From Deefgea rivuli DSM 18356 (GTDB lineage Bacteria; Pseudomonadota; Gammaproteobacteria; Burkholderiales; Chitinibacteraceae): DNA of 64,000 nt. The translations under genes and the position numbers were made by a program. The notes beneath the pieces are model-generated. The model was not told where the DNA came from. It saw nothing but the letters and a program-made list of their open reading frames with translations, and ran no database searches. Positions within the stretch are counted from its first letter, which is position 1. The number at the start of each line of letters is the position of its first letter. The stretch is from contig NZ_KK211083.1 of assembly GCF_000620145.1 (NCBI RefSeq), positions 248,001-312,000 of the forward strand, in the 5' to 3' direction. Below are positions 35,651 through 45,360 of the stretch, piece by piece.

Positions 35651-37510
35651 ATGAACGTTTTTTACGAAGAAGATGGCAGCTTTAAAGTTGCAACGATCCA
35701 AGACGAACAGCCTGCGAGTTTGCAAGTTGAGGATACGCGCGGCAAACGCAGCAAAATCAAGGCCGCCAACGTTCTGCTGAAGTTCGATAAAGTCAGCTTG
35801 GACGATTTTTTCAAAGCTGCGCAGGCCGAAGCCGCTGAAGTCGACGTGACCTTGTTGTGGGAATGTTGCGGTAGCGAAGAATTGAGCTTTGCCGCGATTG
35901 CGGCTGAGTATTTCGGCAAAAATCCAAGCCTCGTTCAGCAAGCCGCCGCCGCCATCGCGCTGCATGCTGCGCCGATGTACTTCTATCGTAAAGGTCGTGG
36001 TAATTACAAAGCTGCGCCCGAAGAAAACCTGAAAGCCGCGTTAGCAGGACAAGAGCGCAAGCAGCGCGAAGCCGAGCAAATGGCCGCATGGCAAGCTGAG
36101 CTGCAAGCAGGTATCTTGCCAGAAGCCTTCGTGCCTATGCTCGCCAAGCTAATACATCGCCCAGATAAAAACGGTTTGGAATACAAAGCTTTGGCCGCTG
36201 CGGCTGATGCAGCGCAAACTTCGACTTTGCGTTTGCTGGATAAAGTCGGTGCGATTCCAAATATCGCGCAATATTTTCTGGATGGCTTTTTGGTTGAGCA
36301 TTTCCCGAAAGGGCGTGGCTTTGCTGAGTTTGAGCCGGTTACTGCGCCGGAAGATTTACCGATTGCGAATGTAAAAGCGTTCTCGATTGACGATGCAACG
36401 ACGACAGAAATCGATGATGCATTTAGTTTAGAAAAATTGAAGAATGGTAATTGGCAAGTCGGCATCCATATCGCCGCGCCAGTGCTTGGCATTGCGCCGG
36501 GCTCTGCGCTTGATCAAGTGGTACTCGATCGCCTGTCGACGGTATATTTCCCCGGCGACAAAATCACGATGTTGCCGGATGACGCGGTGAATGTGTTTAC
36601 GCTGGAAGAAGGCGCGGCGCGCCCTGCAGTGTCGATGTATTTGGAAGTGTCGCTGGGCTTTGATATTTTGAGCTACCGCTCAGTGATCGAGCGCGTACCG
36701 GTGGTGGCTAATTTGCGTCACCACGATATTGAGCCGTATTTCAACGAAGAAACCGCCGGTCAAGACGTGCCCGATTACGCGTGGAAAGATGAGCTGAATT
36801 TCCTGTGGCATTTCGCCGGCGCGCTCGAAGGGCGTCGCGGTAAGGCCGATCAACCGCAGCAAACGCGGATGGATTACAACTTCTACATCGACCGCGACGT
36901 GGTCGACGGTGCTGAGACTGAAAAAGTCCGCATCGTGCCGCGTAAACGCGGTGCGCCGATGGACAAACTCGTTGCCGAGCTGATGATTTTGGTGAATAGC
37001 CAATGGGGTAAAGAGCTACGCGATGCTGAAATCGCCGGTATTTATCGCTCGCAAGGTGGCGGCCGCGTTCGTCTGTCAACGCAAGCTACCGCGCATGCGG
37101 GTCTGGGCGTGGAATGCTATATGTGGTCCAGCTCGCCGCTACGCCGCGCCGTGGATTACATCAATCAGCAGCAATTAGTCGCTATGCTACGCAATGAAAA
37201 ACCGCGTTATCAGAAAAATGACGCTGAATTGTTTACGGCGATTTCATCGTTCGATGCCGCGTATGCTGCGTATGCCGAGTTCCAAGATAAGATGGAACGC
37301 TACTGGTGCTTGCGTTTCATGGAACAAGAAAACCTGAAAGACTTTAACGCGCAAGTGATTAAAGAAAATCTGGTGCGGATTGACGGCATGCCATTGGTGA
37401 TGCGCGTTGGCGGCTTGCCAGAATTGCCAGCCGGAACTACGGTGGCATTGCAGCGTCTAAATATTGATTATCTCGATCTCACGGTCGAAATGCGCCTCGC
37501 GCGGATGTAA
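35651..37510 (+). CDS. RNB-domain exoribonuclease (RNase II family)
   Basis: 3'-5' exoribonuclease with 619 aa. A non-canonical N-terminal part (about 1-235, partly alpha-helical, Ala-rich) replaces the usual tandem cold-shock domains and is typical of the betaproteobacterial RNase II-like proteins. The RNB catalytic domain starts near 240 with AFSIDDATTTEIDDAFSLE, supplying the metal-binding Asp residues, then RLSTVYFPGD and a later YMWSSSPLRRAVDYIN. A short S1-like C-terminal end follows. Not assigned to rnr or rnb specifically. Monocistronic. Confidence 0.92.
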   Translation: MNVFYEEDGSFKVATIQDEQPASLQVEDTRGKRSKIKAANVLLKFDKVSLDDFFKAAQAEAAEVDVTLLWECCGSEELSFAAIAAEYFGKNPSLVQQAAAAIALHAAPMYFYRKGRGNYKAAPEENLKAALAGQERKQREAEQMAAWQAELQAGILPEAFVPMLAKLIHRPDKNGLEYKALAAAADAAQTSTLRLLDKVGAIPNIAQYFLDGFLVEHFPKGRGFAEFEPVTAPEDLPIANVKAFSIDDATTTEIDDAFSLEKLKNGNWQVGIHIAAPVLGIAPGSALDQVVLDRLSTVYFPGDKITMLPDDAVNVFTLEEGAARPAVSMYLEVSLGFDILSYRSVIERVPVVANLRHHDIEPYFNEETAGQDVPDYAWKDELNFLWHFAGALEGRRGKADQPQQTRMDYNFYIDRDVVDGAETEKVRIVPRKRGAPMDKLVAELMILVNSQWGKELRDAEIAGIYRSQGGGRVRLSTQATAHAGLGVECYMWSSSPLRRAVDYINQQQLVAMLRNEKPRYQKNDAELFTAISSFDAAYAAYAEFQDKMERYWCLRFMEQENLKDFNAQVIKENLVRIDGMPLVMRVGGLPELPAGTTVALQRLNIDYLDLTVEMRLARM

Positions 37511-37518
37511 AAAACGAT

Positions 37519-37642
37519 GTCCACGAAAGACACGAAAAGCACGAAAGTAATTCATTCTCCGTAGAAGTGGGCTTGCTGAGATGGATCGCTAATCAGGTAA
37601 AAAATTTGGCCTATTCAGAATTTTTTCGTGCCTTTCGTGGAC
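37519..37642. repeat. Inverted repeat with CCACGAAAG-ACACGAAAA arms
   Basis: Left arm GTCCACGAAAGACACGAAAA (37519-37538) and right arm TTTTCGTGCCTTTCGTGGAC (37623-37642) are inverted complements with one mismatch, enclosing about 84 bp. Shares its CCACGAAAGGC core with the dusB-fis hairpin. This family of CCACGAAAGGCACGAAA repeats occurs in many bacteria; here it lies between the RNase II gene and the zinc-ribbon gene. Confidence 0.7.
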
Positions 37643-37689
37643 TCCGCCTTTCGTATTGAAATGGTGGCAACCTGTTTGAAGGAATAACG

Positions 37690-38283
37690 ATGCAGCCTAA
37701 CCGCCGCCTCAGTGATTTTTTACCGTTGAAATTTGCTAATGGCAATCAAGTGAAACAGTTTTCTAAGCCATGCGTAAAGTGCGGCACGATGCTGGAAGCC
37801 AAGCAAATGAACGGCGTGGCGCGCTTGGTTGAAAACCATATTGCGATTGCCGCAACCGCAGAATGCCCAAAGTGCGGCGAGAGTTTTGGCGTGGCTTGTG
37901 TGATTAATCCAGATAAACAAGTCAAACGCGTCGTATTGCCGCGCTTTTTGTTTAATTTGTATTTACGCGCTTTGCCAGTGCAAAAAGGTGAAAGCGCACC
38001 GCAAGCGATACTGAACCACCAAACCGCTGATTTGCCAGAAGTGCGCGATGCGCTCGAAGACGCCGCAGAAATTGCGCGTGCGAACGCGTCGCGCCAGCAA
38101 GTGCAAGCGCAAAACATTGTGCGTGCTGATGAAGCGATTGGCCGATTTCAAGATAAAGTTATTCCAGCGTGGCTCTTGCTCGACGGTAATCGCTTTGAGT
38201 TTGATCGGATTGCACCGAATGCGCAGGCGGGCGAGGGCGAGTTTTTGCTCGACGGTTGTTTGATTTATCGCGCCAAAGCTTGA
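37690..38283 (+). CDS. Zinc-ribbon protein of unknown function
   Basis: 197 aa. Two CxxC pairs, CVKCG at about 28-32 and CPKCG at about 59-63, form a likely zinc ribbon. The rest has a basic segment and a helical part rich in Ala/Gln (about 110-145). No enzyme motif. ATG has GAAGGAATAACG upstream. I recognise no named family; related Neisseriales proteins are usually called hypothetical. Its position before panD does not suggest a shared role, as a 119-bp gap lies between. Confidence 0.7.
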   Translation: MQPNRRLSDFLPLKFANGNQVKQFSKPCVKCGTMLEAKQMNGVARLVENHIAIAATAECPKCGESFGVACVINPDKQVKRVVLPRFLFNLYLRALPVQKGESAPQAILNHQTADLPEVRDALEDAAEIARANASRQQVQAQNIVRADEAIGRFQDKVIPAWLLLDGNRFEFDRIAPNAQAGEGEFLLDGCLIYRAKA

Positions 38284-38402
38284 TATTTATCGCTAATACG
38301 CATTGGCAATTAAATTAATCCATTTATAATCGCGCCATTACGAAATGCGCTCTAAGCTTGGCTTACTTACTTTAACTAAGCCGACTGCGCGGGAGAAAAT
38401 CT

Positions 38403-38783
38403 ATGCAACGCAATATGCTGAAATCCAAACTGCACCGTGTGACGGCCACCCATGCTGAGCTGCATTACGAAGGCTCGTGTGCGATTGATGAAAACCTGCT
38501 GGAAGCCGCCAATATCCGTGAATACGAAGCGATTGATATTTGGAATATCAATAACGGCGCGCGTTTCTCGACTTATGCGATCAAAGGCCAACGCGGCTCG
38601 GGCATTATTTCGGTAAATGGCTCGGCAGCGCGCCAAGCACAAGTCGGCGACTTGCTGATTATCGCGACCTTTGCCGATTACTCTGACGCAGAACTCGTCG
38701 ATCACAAACCGTCATTGATTTATGTCGATAGCAATAATCAAATGACGCACAGCAAAAACGCGATCCCAACGCAAGCGCTGTAA
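38403..38783 (+). CDS. panD: Aspartate 1-decarboxylase (pyruvoyl enzyme)
   Basis: Makes beta-alanine from aspartate for pantothenate and coenzyme A synthesis. 126 aa proenzyme that self-cleaves between Gly24 and Ser25 (HYEGSCAID), turning Ser25 into the pyruvoyl group. Other family motifs: [13 protein letters not shown] with the catalytic region, [17 protein letters not shown] lies upstream. Followed by a strong terminator. PanM and other pan genes are not here. Confidence 0.98.
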   Translation: MQRNMLKSKLHRVTATHAELHYEGSCAIDENLLEAANIREYEAIDIWNINNGARFSTYAIKGQRGSGIISVNGSAARQAQVGDLLIIATFADYSDAELVDHKPSLIYVDSNNQMTHSKNAIPTQAL

Positions 38784-38840
38784 GCTGAAGATGGCGCTAG
38801 CGTAGCACTTGAGCTGCGGTTAGTGGATCGCAATGAAAAA

Positions 38841-38869
38841 CCTCAAACGAGCTAGTTTGAGGTTTTTTT
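38841..38869 (+). terminator. Terminator after panD
   Basis: CCTCAAAC-GAGCTA-GTTTGAGGTTTTTTT, a perfect 8-bp stem with a T run. Confidence 0.95.
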
Positions 38870-38892
38870 ACGCCCAAAAAAGAGCCACATCG

Positions 38893-38941
38893 CGGTATGT
38901 GAATCAGATCACCGTATTTTCTCTAAGCTTTGGATATACGG
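38893..38941. repeat. 49-bp hairpin element, copy 14 (diverged)
   Basis: CGGTATGTGAAT ... GGATATACGG: tips pair (CGGTAT is not a perfect mate of ATACGG but GTAT/ATAC is) at the 49-bp spacing and GTGAAT matches copy 6. Inner arms diverged. The rest of 38870-39235 shows no gene. Confidence 0.45.
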
Positions 38942-39235
38942 TATTGATTTGTCATGGCTTATTTGTAATATTAGCGCCCGCTCATTAAAGCTTACAAATT
39001 GGATTTACTTGAGGGACTAGGGCGTTTTCTGCAACGTAGATTGCGGTCTTGTTACGTTGCTTTGCAAGCCACTTACGCCTGAGTTCATCTGCAACAGAAA
39101 GCCGCGTTTCAGTGGCTGCTAAGCGGCTGTATCACCTCTTGCTAATAAGCACTGGTAAATTGCGGATGGCATATTCGGGCTTGAACCGAATTTGAAATAA
39201 GCACAAAAAAATAACGATAATCGGAGTAGAGACCC

Positions 39236-41284
39236 ATGAAACAGATATTGCGCATCGGTATTTTGGCCGCTGCGATCAGCCAAATTGCGCCCGTTCAAGC
39301 TGCTGTCAGCGAATGGAATAGCACAACGGCGTATGAAACCGCCGGCACCGTGGTGAGCTATCAAGGCCAGCTCTATAGCAATAAATGGTGGACGAAAAAT
39401 GATAGTCCGAGCTTGTCTGGGCAATGGGGCGTGTGGGGTTTAGTCAGCGGCACTGTGAATACGCCAGTCCCAACGAGTGCCGCCACAGTAAAACCGAGTG
39501 CCGTGCCAACGCTTGCACCGACTGCCGCACCCATTATCACCAGCGCACCGACTGCGAACAATTGCAGTGCCGCCGCATGGAATAGCAGCACCGCGTATAC
39601 AACAGGCCAAAGCGTGAGCTTTAACGGCCGCAATTACAAAGCCCAGTGGTGGACGCAAGGTAATATTCCAGCGAATAACGTCGGCGTAGGCCTGCCTTGG
39701 ATTGATTTAGGTGCTTGCGCAGCTGCCGCAACGCCAGCGATCACAGTCAAACCGACCCCGACCCCGACGATTAAACCAAGCAGTACCCCAACAGCAGCAC
39801 CAACGACTAAGCCAACTGCGACACCAGTTCCGACTGCTGCGCCAACGCTCAAGCCAACGGCAACGCCGGTTCCGACCGCTGCGCCAACAGTTAAACCAAC
39901 GGCAACGCCAGTTCCGACCGCTACGCCAACGGTTAAACCAACGGCAACTCCGGTTCCGACTGCTGTGCCAACGCAAAAACCAACGGCAACACCAGCGCCG
40001 ACGCTTGCACCCACAGCAACTCCTGCGGCGAATAGTATTGTGCCGCCACGCGCGTTGACTTTGGATCAACCAGGTGATATCGGCACTTTGCGCGCTGCCC
40101 AATTGCGCAGCTTTAACCACTCGCCATTCCAGTCAACAGGTTACTGGGTGCAGCCGGGTGATACGCTGGTGGTGAACTATGTGTATAGCGGTGTTGCGCC
40201 AAATAAACAGCCAGAAATTTGGCTGCACAGCATTGATGACAATACGTGGAATTACGACAGCGATCAGAAAATCAAACTCAATGTCGGTAGCAACACGATT
40301 GTGTCGAACGTGAAAGGCGCGGTGTATGTGGCTGCATTTAACACGCCAACGGGTGGCGAGCTGAAAGTTGAGATTCTATCCGGTGGCCGTGTAATGCCGC
40401 GCTTTGTGCTGGGTAAACATACGCCTGCAAACTGGCAAGCAATGCTGGCCACATATGGCGATGCACCGTACGGCGAGTTGGTCGGCAATCGCATTATGCT
40501 GACGGCGACGATGGAAAAAGTTAAAAAACACGTCGATGATCCGGTCGTGTTAATGACCTTGTGGGATCAGATTGTCGGCCTAGCGAATGAGCAATACGGT
40601 TTAAAAGCGGGCAATGCCTCACCACATATCCCAACGCCACATCGTTTCCATTATGTTGAATTACCACCGTACGATGGTTGGATGTATTCATGGCAATACC
40701 GGATGGCGTCGGCTTCGGCAGATGGTGCGATTAGCCCGGTGCTCAATAGCAAAACGCTGAAAACGGGCGGTTGGGGCCCGTGGCATGAGCTGGGTCATCA
40801 ATATCAAATGAGCACGTTCACGTGGACGGATCAAACTGAAGTCACCGTGAATTTGACTTCCGCCTATGTGCAGCGCGCTTTGGGTCAGCCATCGCGCTAT
40901 GAAGTGGAAGGCACTTGGACGAAGACCTTCGCTTATTTAAAACAAGGTACGCGTGATTTTGCGACGCAAAGTGATTTATTCGTGCGCGCTACGATGTTCT
41001 GGCAGCTTGATTTGACGTTCGGCTCGGACTTTTACGCGAAGCTAGGGACAAACTACCGCAACCTCGCCGCAGCACAGCGCCCAAGTGGCGATGATGCCGA
41101 GAAGCAAATGTTCATCGTTGAAACCAGCCGTGTTGCTGGCTACGATCTAACGCCATTCTTTAATGCTTGGGGCATTCCAGCGACGGCCGCGACGCAAACG
41201 AAATTGAGCAGCATGGCTTTGAAAACGCTGACTGATCCAATCTGGTTGAATCGCGATAGCAATGTGGCGTATAAATTGTATTGA
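39236..41284 (+). CDS. Secreted M60-family metallopeptidase (enhancin-like) with two CBM5/12 modules
   Basis: Predicted extracellular zinc protease of a family that often attacks mucin-type glycoproteins. 682 aa: signal peptide about 1-22, CBM5/12 chitin-binding module at 23-72 (WNSTTAYETAGTVVSYQGQLY, WW, WGVWGLV), Pro/Thr linker, second CBM5/12 at about 108-160, a long linker to about 265 containing five 14-residue repeats of KPTATPVPT type, then a C-terminal M60-like domain. The zinc site is HELGH at 517-521 (GPWHELGHQYQ). Its layout mirrors that of the GH19 chitinase, and the linkers share TIKP/KPT units. Monocistronic, stop followed at once by a 49-bp element. Confidence 0.9.
   Translation: MKQILRIGILAAAISQIAPVQAAVSEWNSTTAYETAGTVVSYQGQLYSNKWWTKNDSPSLSGQWGVWGLVSGTVNTPVPTSAATVKPSAVPTLAPTAAPIITSAPTANNCSAAAWNSSTAYTTGQSVSFNGRNYKAQWWTQGNIPANNVGVGLPWIDLGACAAAATPAITVKPTPTPTIKPSSTPTAAPTTKPTATPVPTAAPTLKPTATPVPTAAPTVKPTATPVPTATPTVKPTATPVPTAVPTQKPTATPAPTLAPTATPAANSIVPPRALTLDQPGDIGTLRAAQLRSFNHSPFQSTGYWVQPGDTLVVNYVYSGVAPNKQPEIWLHSIDDNTWNYDSDQKIKLNVGSNTIVSNVKGAVYVAAFNTPTGGELKVEILSGGRVMPRFVLGKHTPANWQAMLATYGDAPYGELVGNRIMLTATMEKVKKHVDDPVVLMTLWDQIVGLANEQYGLKAGNASPHIPTPHRFHYVELPPYDGWMYSWQYRMASASADGAISPVLNSKTLKTGGWGPWHELGHQYQMSTFTWTDQTEVTVNLTSAYVQRALGQPSRYEVEGTWTKTFAYLKQGTRDFATQSDLFVRATMFWQLDLTFGSDFYAKLGTNYRNLAAAQRPSGDDAEKQMFIVETSRVAGYDLTPFFNAWGIPATAATQTKLSSMALKTLTDPIWLNRDSNVAYKLY
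39809..40018 (+). repeat. Five 42-bp coding repeats in the M60 linker
   Basis: Five consecutive 42-bp units each encode a 14-residue block, KPTATPVPTAAPT plus one variable residue. Units differ mostly at third codon positions and at the last residue (L, V, V, Q, A). A site where repeat number could vary between strains. Confidence 0.85.
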
Positions 41285-41285
41285 T

Positions 41286-41334
41286 GGGTATATGAATGTA
41301 GCCATTTAATATAAATGGCTATGTGTAAATACCT
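41286..41334. repeat. 49-bp hairpin element, copy 11
   Basis: GGGTAT-ATGAAT-GTAGCCATTTA-ATA-TAAATGGCTAT-GTGTAA-ATACCT: outer stem 6 bp, symmetric internal loop, inner stem of 11 pairs (10 Watson-Crick plus one G-T), three-base loop. The clearest example of the family layout. Begins 2 bp after the M60 stop. Confidence 0.9.
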
Positions 41335-41353
41335 GATTGATGTATCTAAAATT

Positions 41354-41388
41354 GCGCTCCAGCTTGTTGCACAGGCTGGAGCGCTTTT
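41354..41388. terminator. Terminator after the M60 gene
   Basis: GCGCTCCAGC-TTGTTGCACAG-GCTGGAGCGC followed by TTTT, a perfect 10-bp stem. Confidence 0.85.
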
Positions 41389-41431
41389 CTTGGTGCGCGT
41401 ATGATGCGGGCAATTCTTGAGGATCATTACG

Positions 41432-42355
41432 ATGAACATCACCGCCGTTAAAGATTATCTGCTGACTTTGCAGCAAAACATTGTCGCCACCTTGGAAAAC
41501 CTTGATGGTGCATGTTTTCGTACTGATAGCTGGGAGCGGCCAGAAGGCGGTGGCGGGATTAGTCGATTGATTGAAGGCGGTGCATTGTTTGAGCGTGGCG
41601 GTGTGAATTTTTCGCATGTGATGGGCGCGACTTTGCCGCCGTCGGCCAGCGCGCACCGCCCCGAATTGGCTGGCCGCGCGTGGGAAGCGATGGGCGTATC
41701 GCTGGTGCTGCACCCGCGCAATCCCTACATTCCTACGGTGCATATGAATGTGCGGTTTTTTATTGCCAAAGCAACCGAAGATAGTGACGCTGAATCTGTG
41801 TACTGGTTTGGTGGTGGGATGGACCTGACGCCTTACTACGGTCACGACGATGACGTGAAGCACTTTCACCAAAGCTGCGCTGATGCGCTCGCGCCATTTG
41901 GCGATGATTTGTATCCGCGCTTTAAAGATTGGTGCGACCGTTATTTCTTCTTAAAGCATCGCAACGAAGCGCGTGGCATAGGCGGAATTTTCTTTGATGA
42001 TTTTGCTGAGCTGGGTTTTGAGGGCAGCTTTGCGATGCTGCAATCGGTGGGCGATTCATTTTTAAACGCTTACGTACCGATTGTGGAGCGCCGCCGTGAT
42101 TGCGAATACGGCGCGCGCGAAAAGGATTGGCAAGGCTATCGCCGTGGCCGCTACGTCGAATTCAATTTGGTATGGGATCGCGGTACGCTGTTTGGTTTGC
42201 AATCGGGTGGCCGTACCGAATCGATCTTAATGTCGATGCCGCCGGTGGCGAATTGGCGTTACGATTACCAGCCTGAGGTAGGGAGCCCCGAGGCTGCTTT
42301 GTTGAGTGACTTCTTGCCGATTAAGAATTGGCTTGGCGTCAATTCGGCGGTTTGA
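41432..42355 (+). CDS. hemF: Oxygen-dependent coproporphyrinogen III oxidase
   Basis: Converts coproporphyrinogen III to protoporphyrinogen IX under oxic conditions. 307 aa from ATG 41432 (GAGG upstream); a TTG five codons earlier is less likely. Family signature FWFGGG-like [35 protein letters not shown] and [21 protein letters not shown] are intact, including the conserved His and Asp residues. Convergent with the chemotaxis operon. Confidence 0.98.
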   Translation: MNITAVKDYLLTLQQNIVATLENLDGACFRTDSWERPEGGGGISRLIEGGALFERGGVNFSHVMGATLPPSASAHRPELAGRAWEAMGVSLVLHPRNPYIPTVHMNVRFFIAKATEDSDAESVYWFGGGMDLTPYYGHDDDVKHFHQSCADALAPFGDDLYPRFKDWCDRYFFLKHRNEARGIGGIFFDDFAELGFEGSFAMLQSVGDSFLNAYVPIVERRRDCEYGAREKDWQGYRRGRYVEFNLVWDRGTLFGLQSGGRTESILMSMPPVANWRYDYQPEVGSPEAALLSDFLPIKNWLGVNSAV

Positions 42356-42367
42356 AGACTCGAGGGA

Positions 42368-43603
42368 TTATTTTTTAATTTCAGCTAAGCGTTGGTTATG
42401 TGTTTTTAGCCAATTGAATAAGTCTTTTGCAGGCATCGGTCGGCCAATAAAATAGCCCTGACCGATATTGCAGCCAAACCGCTGCAATAGCCGCCAATCT
42501 TCTAATGTTTCAATGCCTTCGGCGACGGTCGACATGCCGAGCCGATTGGCCATTTCAATTGCCGATTGCAAAATAATCGCCAGATTGTTTCTTTCGTGCG
42601 CGCCGTTGACAAAAGATTGATCGATTTTTAGCTCAGTAAATGGAATCCGCGCCAGTTGCTGCATCGAAGAAAACCCCGTTCCATAATCATCAATCGATAA
42701 ACCAAAGCCTTTTAAGCGCAAGCGCGCCAATGTGCCGAGTGCCGCTCCGAGGTTATTCACGACCGAGCTTTCGGTCACTTCCCAAATAATTTGCTGGTTG
42801 GGCACATGATGCAGTGGCGGTAGTTTGGCGATTTCTTGGAAGAAACTCAGCGAGCTAAGTAATCTGGGCGAGAGGTTAATGGCGCAGCTAATTTGCAAGC
42901 TGCGTTCGTTCCAGATTGCGCATTGCGCAATCGATTGTTCGGCAATCGCAAGTGTTAATAAGCGAATGATTTGATCGGATTGCTCGGCCATCGGGATAAA
43001 AAAATCGGGCGGAATAATGCCAAGCTCAGGGTGTATCCAGCGCGCCAGCGCTTCCACGCCTTTGAGCATGCCGGTGTTAATGTCGACTTTGGGTTGAAAA
43101 TAAGGAACGACTTCGCGGTTGGAAATGGCCAGCAGTAGGTCTTGTTCGGTGAGCTGTTCGACCAATGGCGAGAGCTTGTCTTTTGGCCGCGCGTGATTCG
43201 GTTGCTCTAGGCGATTTAAAATCTGCACCAACTGGTTTAAATGCAGCGGTTTTTTTAAGCCACCCAATAGGGTTTGGCCTAGCGCTGCGGTCATGCTGGT
43301 GACGCTACTAATCAGGCTTTCTTCGCGGCTAGAGGCAATCACCAACGGGATTTGATAGTTCAGTTCCTGCAACTGCTGAATCAGCTCGATGCCGTCCATT
43401 GCTGGCATTTCGAGATCAATCATCATAATGGTCGGCTTCATTTTTAATAAATCTAACAAAGCGAGTGCTTCGACGCCATTATTGGCCTGATAAATCAGTT
43501 CAATACCCAACTCTTGGCATAGCTCGGCGGCAAAGCTGCGCTGAATCGGGCTATCGTCGACAATAAGAACGGAGTCGATTTGATGAAGTAACTTATCGGC
43601 CAT
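42368..43603 (-). CDS. Response regulator with EAL phosphodiesterase domain
   Basis: 411 aa. Receiver domain at 1-135 with the acidic pair VDD (15-16) and phosphoacceptor Asp63 (MIDLEMP), then an EAL domain from about 155 with [32 protein letters not shown] and QGYFIGRPM, all the residues for c-di-GMP hydrolysis. Last gene of the che operon; its start overlaps cheB by 11 bp, so it is co-translated. Likely links chemosensory phosphorylation by CheA to local c-di-GMP breakdown. Regulation by phosphorylation is an inference. Confidence 0.93.
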   Translation of the reverse strand: MADKLLHQIDSVLIVDDSPIQRSFAAELCQELGIELIYQANNGVEALALLDLLKMKPTIMMIDLEMPAMDGIELIQQLQELNYQIPLVIASSREESLISSVTSMTAALGQTLLGGLKKPLHLNQLVQILNRLEQPNHARPKDKLSPLVEQLTEQDLLLAISNREVVPYFQPKVDINTGMLKGVEALARWIHPELGIIPPDFFIPMAEQSDQIIRLLTLAIAEQSIAQCAIWNERSLQISCAINLSPRLLSSLSFFQEIAKLPPLHHVPNQQIIWEVTESSVVNNLGAALGTLARLRLKGFGLSIDDYGTGFSSMQQLARIPFTELKIDQSFVNGAHERNNLAIILQSAIEMANRLGMSTVAEGIETLEDWRLLQRFGCNIGQGYFIGRPMPAKDLFNWLKTHNQRLAEIKK

Positions 43604-44708
43604 ATTGATCGATAGCCTGTGAAATTTTATCGAGCGTAATAATGTGATTCACGCCGCCTAGTGAGATGGCCTCTTTGGGCATGCCAAAGACGACGCAACT
43701 CGCTTCATCTTGTGCGTAGGTAACGGCACCCGTGTCGTACATTTCTTTGAGGCCACGTGCGCCGTCGTCGCCCATGCCGGTCATGATGACGCCGATGGCA
43801 TTCTTACCTGCGCTTTTGGCGACTGAGCGAAACAGCACGTCAACCGAAGGACGATGGCGTGATACGAGTGGGCCGTCGATGACTTCGACGTGATATTGCG
43901 CGCCGCTGCGTTTGACCAGCATGTGCTTGCCGCCGGGGGCAATTAAAGCGCGTCCGCGTACAATTCGGTCGTTATTTTTAGCTTCGAAAACTTCAATTTT
44001 GCAGAGCGAGTTCAGGCGATTGGCAAAGCTTTGCGTGAATTTTTCGGGCATGTGCTGCACGATGACGATACCTGGGCACGTGACTGGTAGCGCGGTGAGC
44101 ACCACTTCCAGCGCTTGGGTACCGCCGGTGGAGGTGCCTAGTGCGATGATTTTTTCGGTGGTTGGCAAATGCTGACCGCTGCCGGGGGCGTCCATAATCG
44201 CATCGGCGGTGAGCTTAGGGGCGTTCATCCGCTCGTTAGTTAGGCTATTGCCATTATTTTTGTTTTGGCTGCTGTTGTTGCTATTAAAGCTGGGGCGAGG
44301 CAAGCCTACTCTGGCCATACCCGCTTCACGAATGGCAGAGATAAGTTGATTTGAGCTGTCTTGCAGAAAATCGCGTAGACCCAGCGTGGGCTTGGTAATG
44401 ATACTGATTGCACCAGCGGCTAGTGCCTCGATGGTGATGTCGGCGCCGCGCTCAGTCAGCGTCGAGCAAATCACTACTGGCGTTGGGCGCGTGCTCATAA
44501 TTTGTTTCAAAAAAGTAATGCCGTCCATTCTGGGCATTTCAATGTCGAGCAAAATGACATCCGGCCATTGCGTTTTCATTTTTGCCATCGCGAAAATCGG
44601 ATCGGGTGCAGTGCCGATCACTTCGATGTCTTTGTATTTGGCGAGTAGATCTTGCATCACCTGCCGTACGACCGATGAGTCATCCACAATGAGCACTTTG
44701 ATAGTCAT
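43593..44708 (-). CDS. cheB: Chemotaxis response regulator protein-glutamate methylesterase CheB
   Basis: Removes methyl groups from chemoreceptors for adaptation and deamidates receptor glutamines. 371 aa: receiver domain with Asp55 ([11 protein letters not shown]), a low-complexity Asn/Ser linker at about 142-157, and a methylesterase domain with the Ser of ALGTSTGG (about 192), the His of QHMPEKF and the Asp of MTGMGDDG. Downstream of cheD after a 109-bp gap that has no ORF. Confidence 0.97.
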   Translation of the reverse strand: MTIKVLIVDDSSVVRQVMQDLLAKYKDIEVIGTAPDPIFAMAKMKTQWPDVILLDIEMPRMDGITFLKQIMSTRPTPVVICSTLTERGADITIEALAAGAISIITKPTLGLRDFLQDSSNQLISAIREAGMARVGLPRPSFNSNNSSQNKNNGNSLTNERMNAPKLTADAIMDAPGSGQHLPTTEKIIALGTSTGGTQALEVVLTALPVTCPGIVIVQHMPEKFTQSFANRLNSLCKIEVFEAKNNDRIVRGRALIAPGGKHMLVKRSGAQYHVEVIDGPLVSRHRPSVDVLFRSVAKSAGKNAIGVIMTGMGDDGARGLKEMYDTGAVTYAQDEASCVVFGMPKEAISLGGVNHIITLDKISQAIDQYGR

Positions 44709-44817
44709 GATTGAACCTTGGCGATCTGCGTGATGTAAGCGAAATGCATTGGCATCGCTTGGCTTGCTGTTTTAGGGCTAGGCCGTGTTGTTGCATAAAA
44801 ATTGCCATTAATGCTCA

Positions 44818-45360
44818 TCACGTGCCTCTTTGAGCTGGCAGGTCTGCGCGCTTGAGCTGGGTTTTACCTTGTTCAATTGCAATCGTTCCACTGTTTAAAT
44901 TGAGGCGTATATAGCGGTAGCCATTGCCGTTAATGTCTTTGTGGGCAATACATAGCTTATGTTCGTTTAAAAATCGCACTGCAAATTCGGTATTGCTAAA
45001 GCCTATTGGCTGCTGCGTGGATTCGATGGAAAAAATACGCCCACCGCCAAAGACTTGAATTACATAATGTTCAGCTGGCATACCTAGATGCTTAATGTGT
45101 TTTAGCATCATTTTGAGTGCCTCATCCCCATATCGTGTATTGGGCTCACTGCTTGAGAGGTGGACTGCATTGCGACGACTAGGCAGTAAAAAATGGCACA
45201 TACCACCCACGTGAGTTTGCGGATGCCAAAAAGTAACCGCCACACAAGATCCCAATAAGGTTTCAATGACTTCATTGCCTTGACCAAAATACAGGTCGCC
45301 TAAATTAAGGACGACGCGCTTGGTGCTTAAGTCCCGATTTGGTAGATCGATGGGCCGCAT
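44818..45360 (-). CDS. cheD: Chemoreceptor glutamine deamidase CheD
   Basis: Deamidates glutamine residues of chemoreceptors to glutamate, tuning receptor activity. 180 aa with the catalytic Cys in GSCVAVTFWHP and the His in GMCHFLLPSR. Overlaps the end of cheR by 34 bp; MRPIDLPNRDL is the only sensible start. Positioned between cheR and cheB, the other adaptation enzymes. Confidence 0.95.
   Translation of the reverse strand: MRPIDLPNRDLSTKRVVLNLGDLYFGQGNEVIETLLGSCVAVTFWHPQTHVGGMCHFLLPSRRNAVHLSSSEPNTRYGDEALKMMLKHIKHLGMPAEHYVIQVFGGGRIFSIESTQQPIGFSNTEFAVRFLNEHKLCIAHKDINGNGYRYIRLNLNSGTIAIEQGKTQLKRADLPAQRGT

Noticed and set aside
39634-40120. Antisense ORFs over the M60 linker
   Set aside because: Low-complexity mirror images of the KPTATPVPT repeats, not independent genes.
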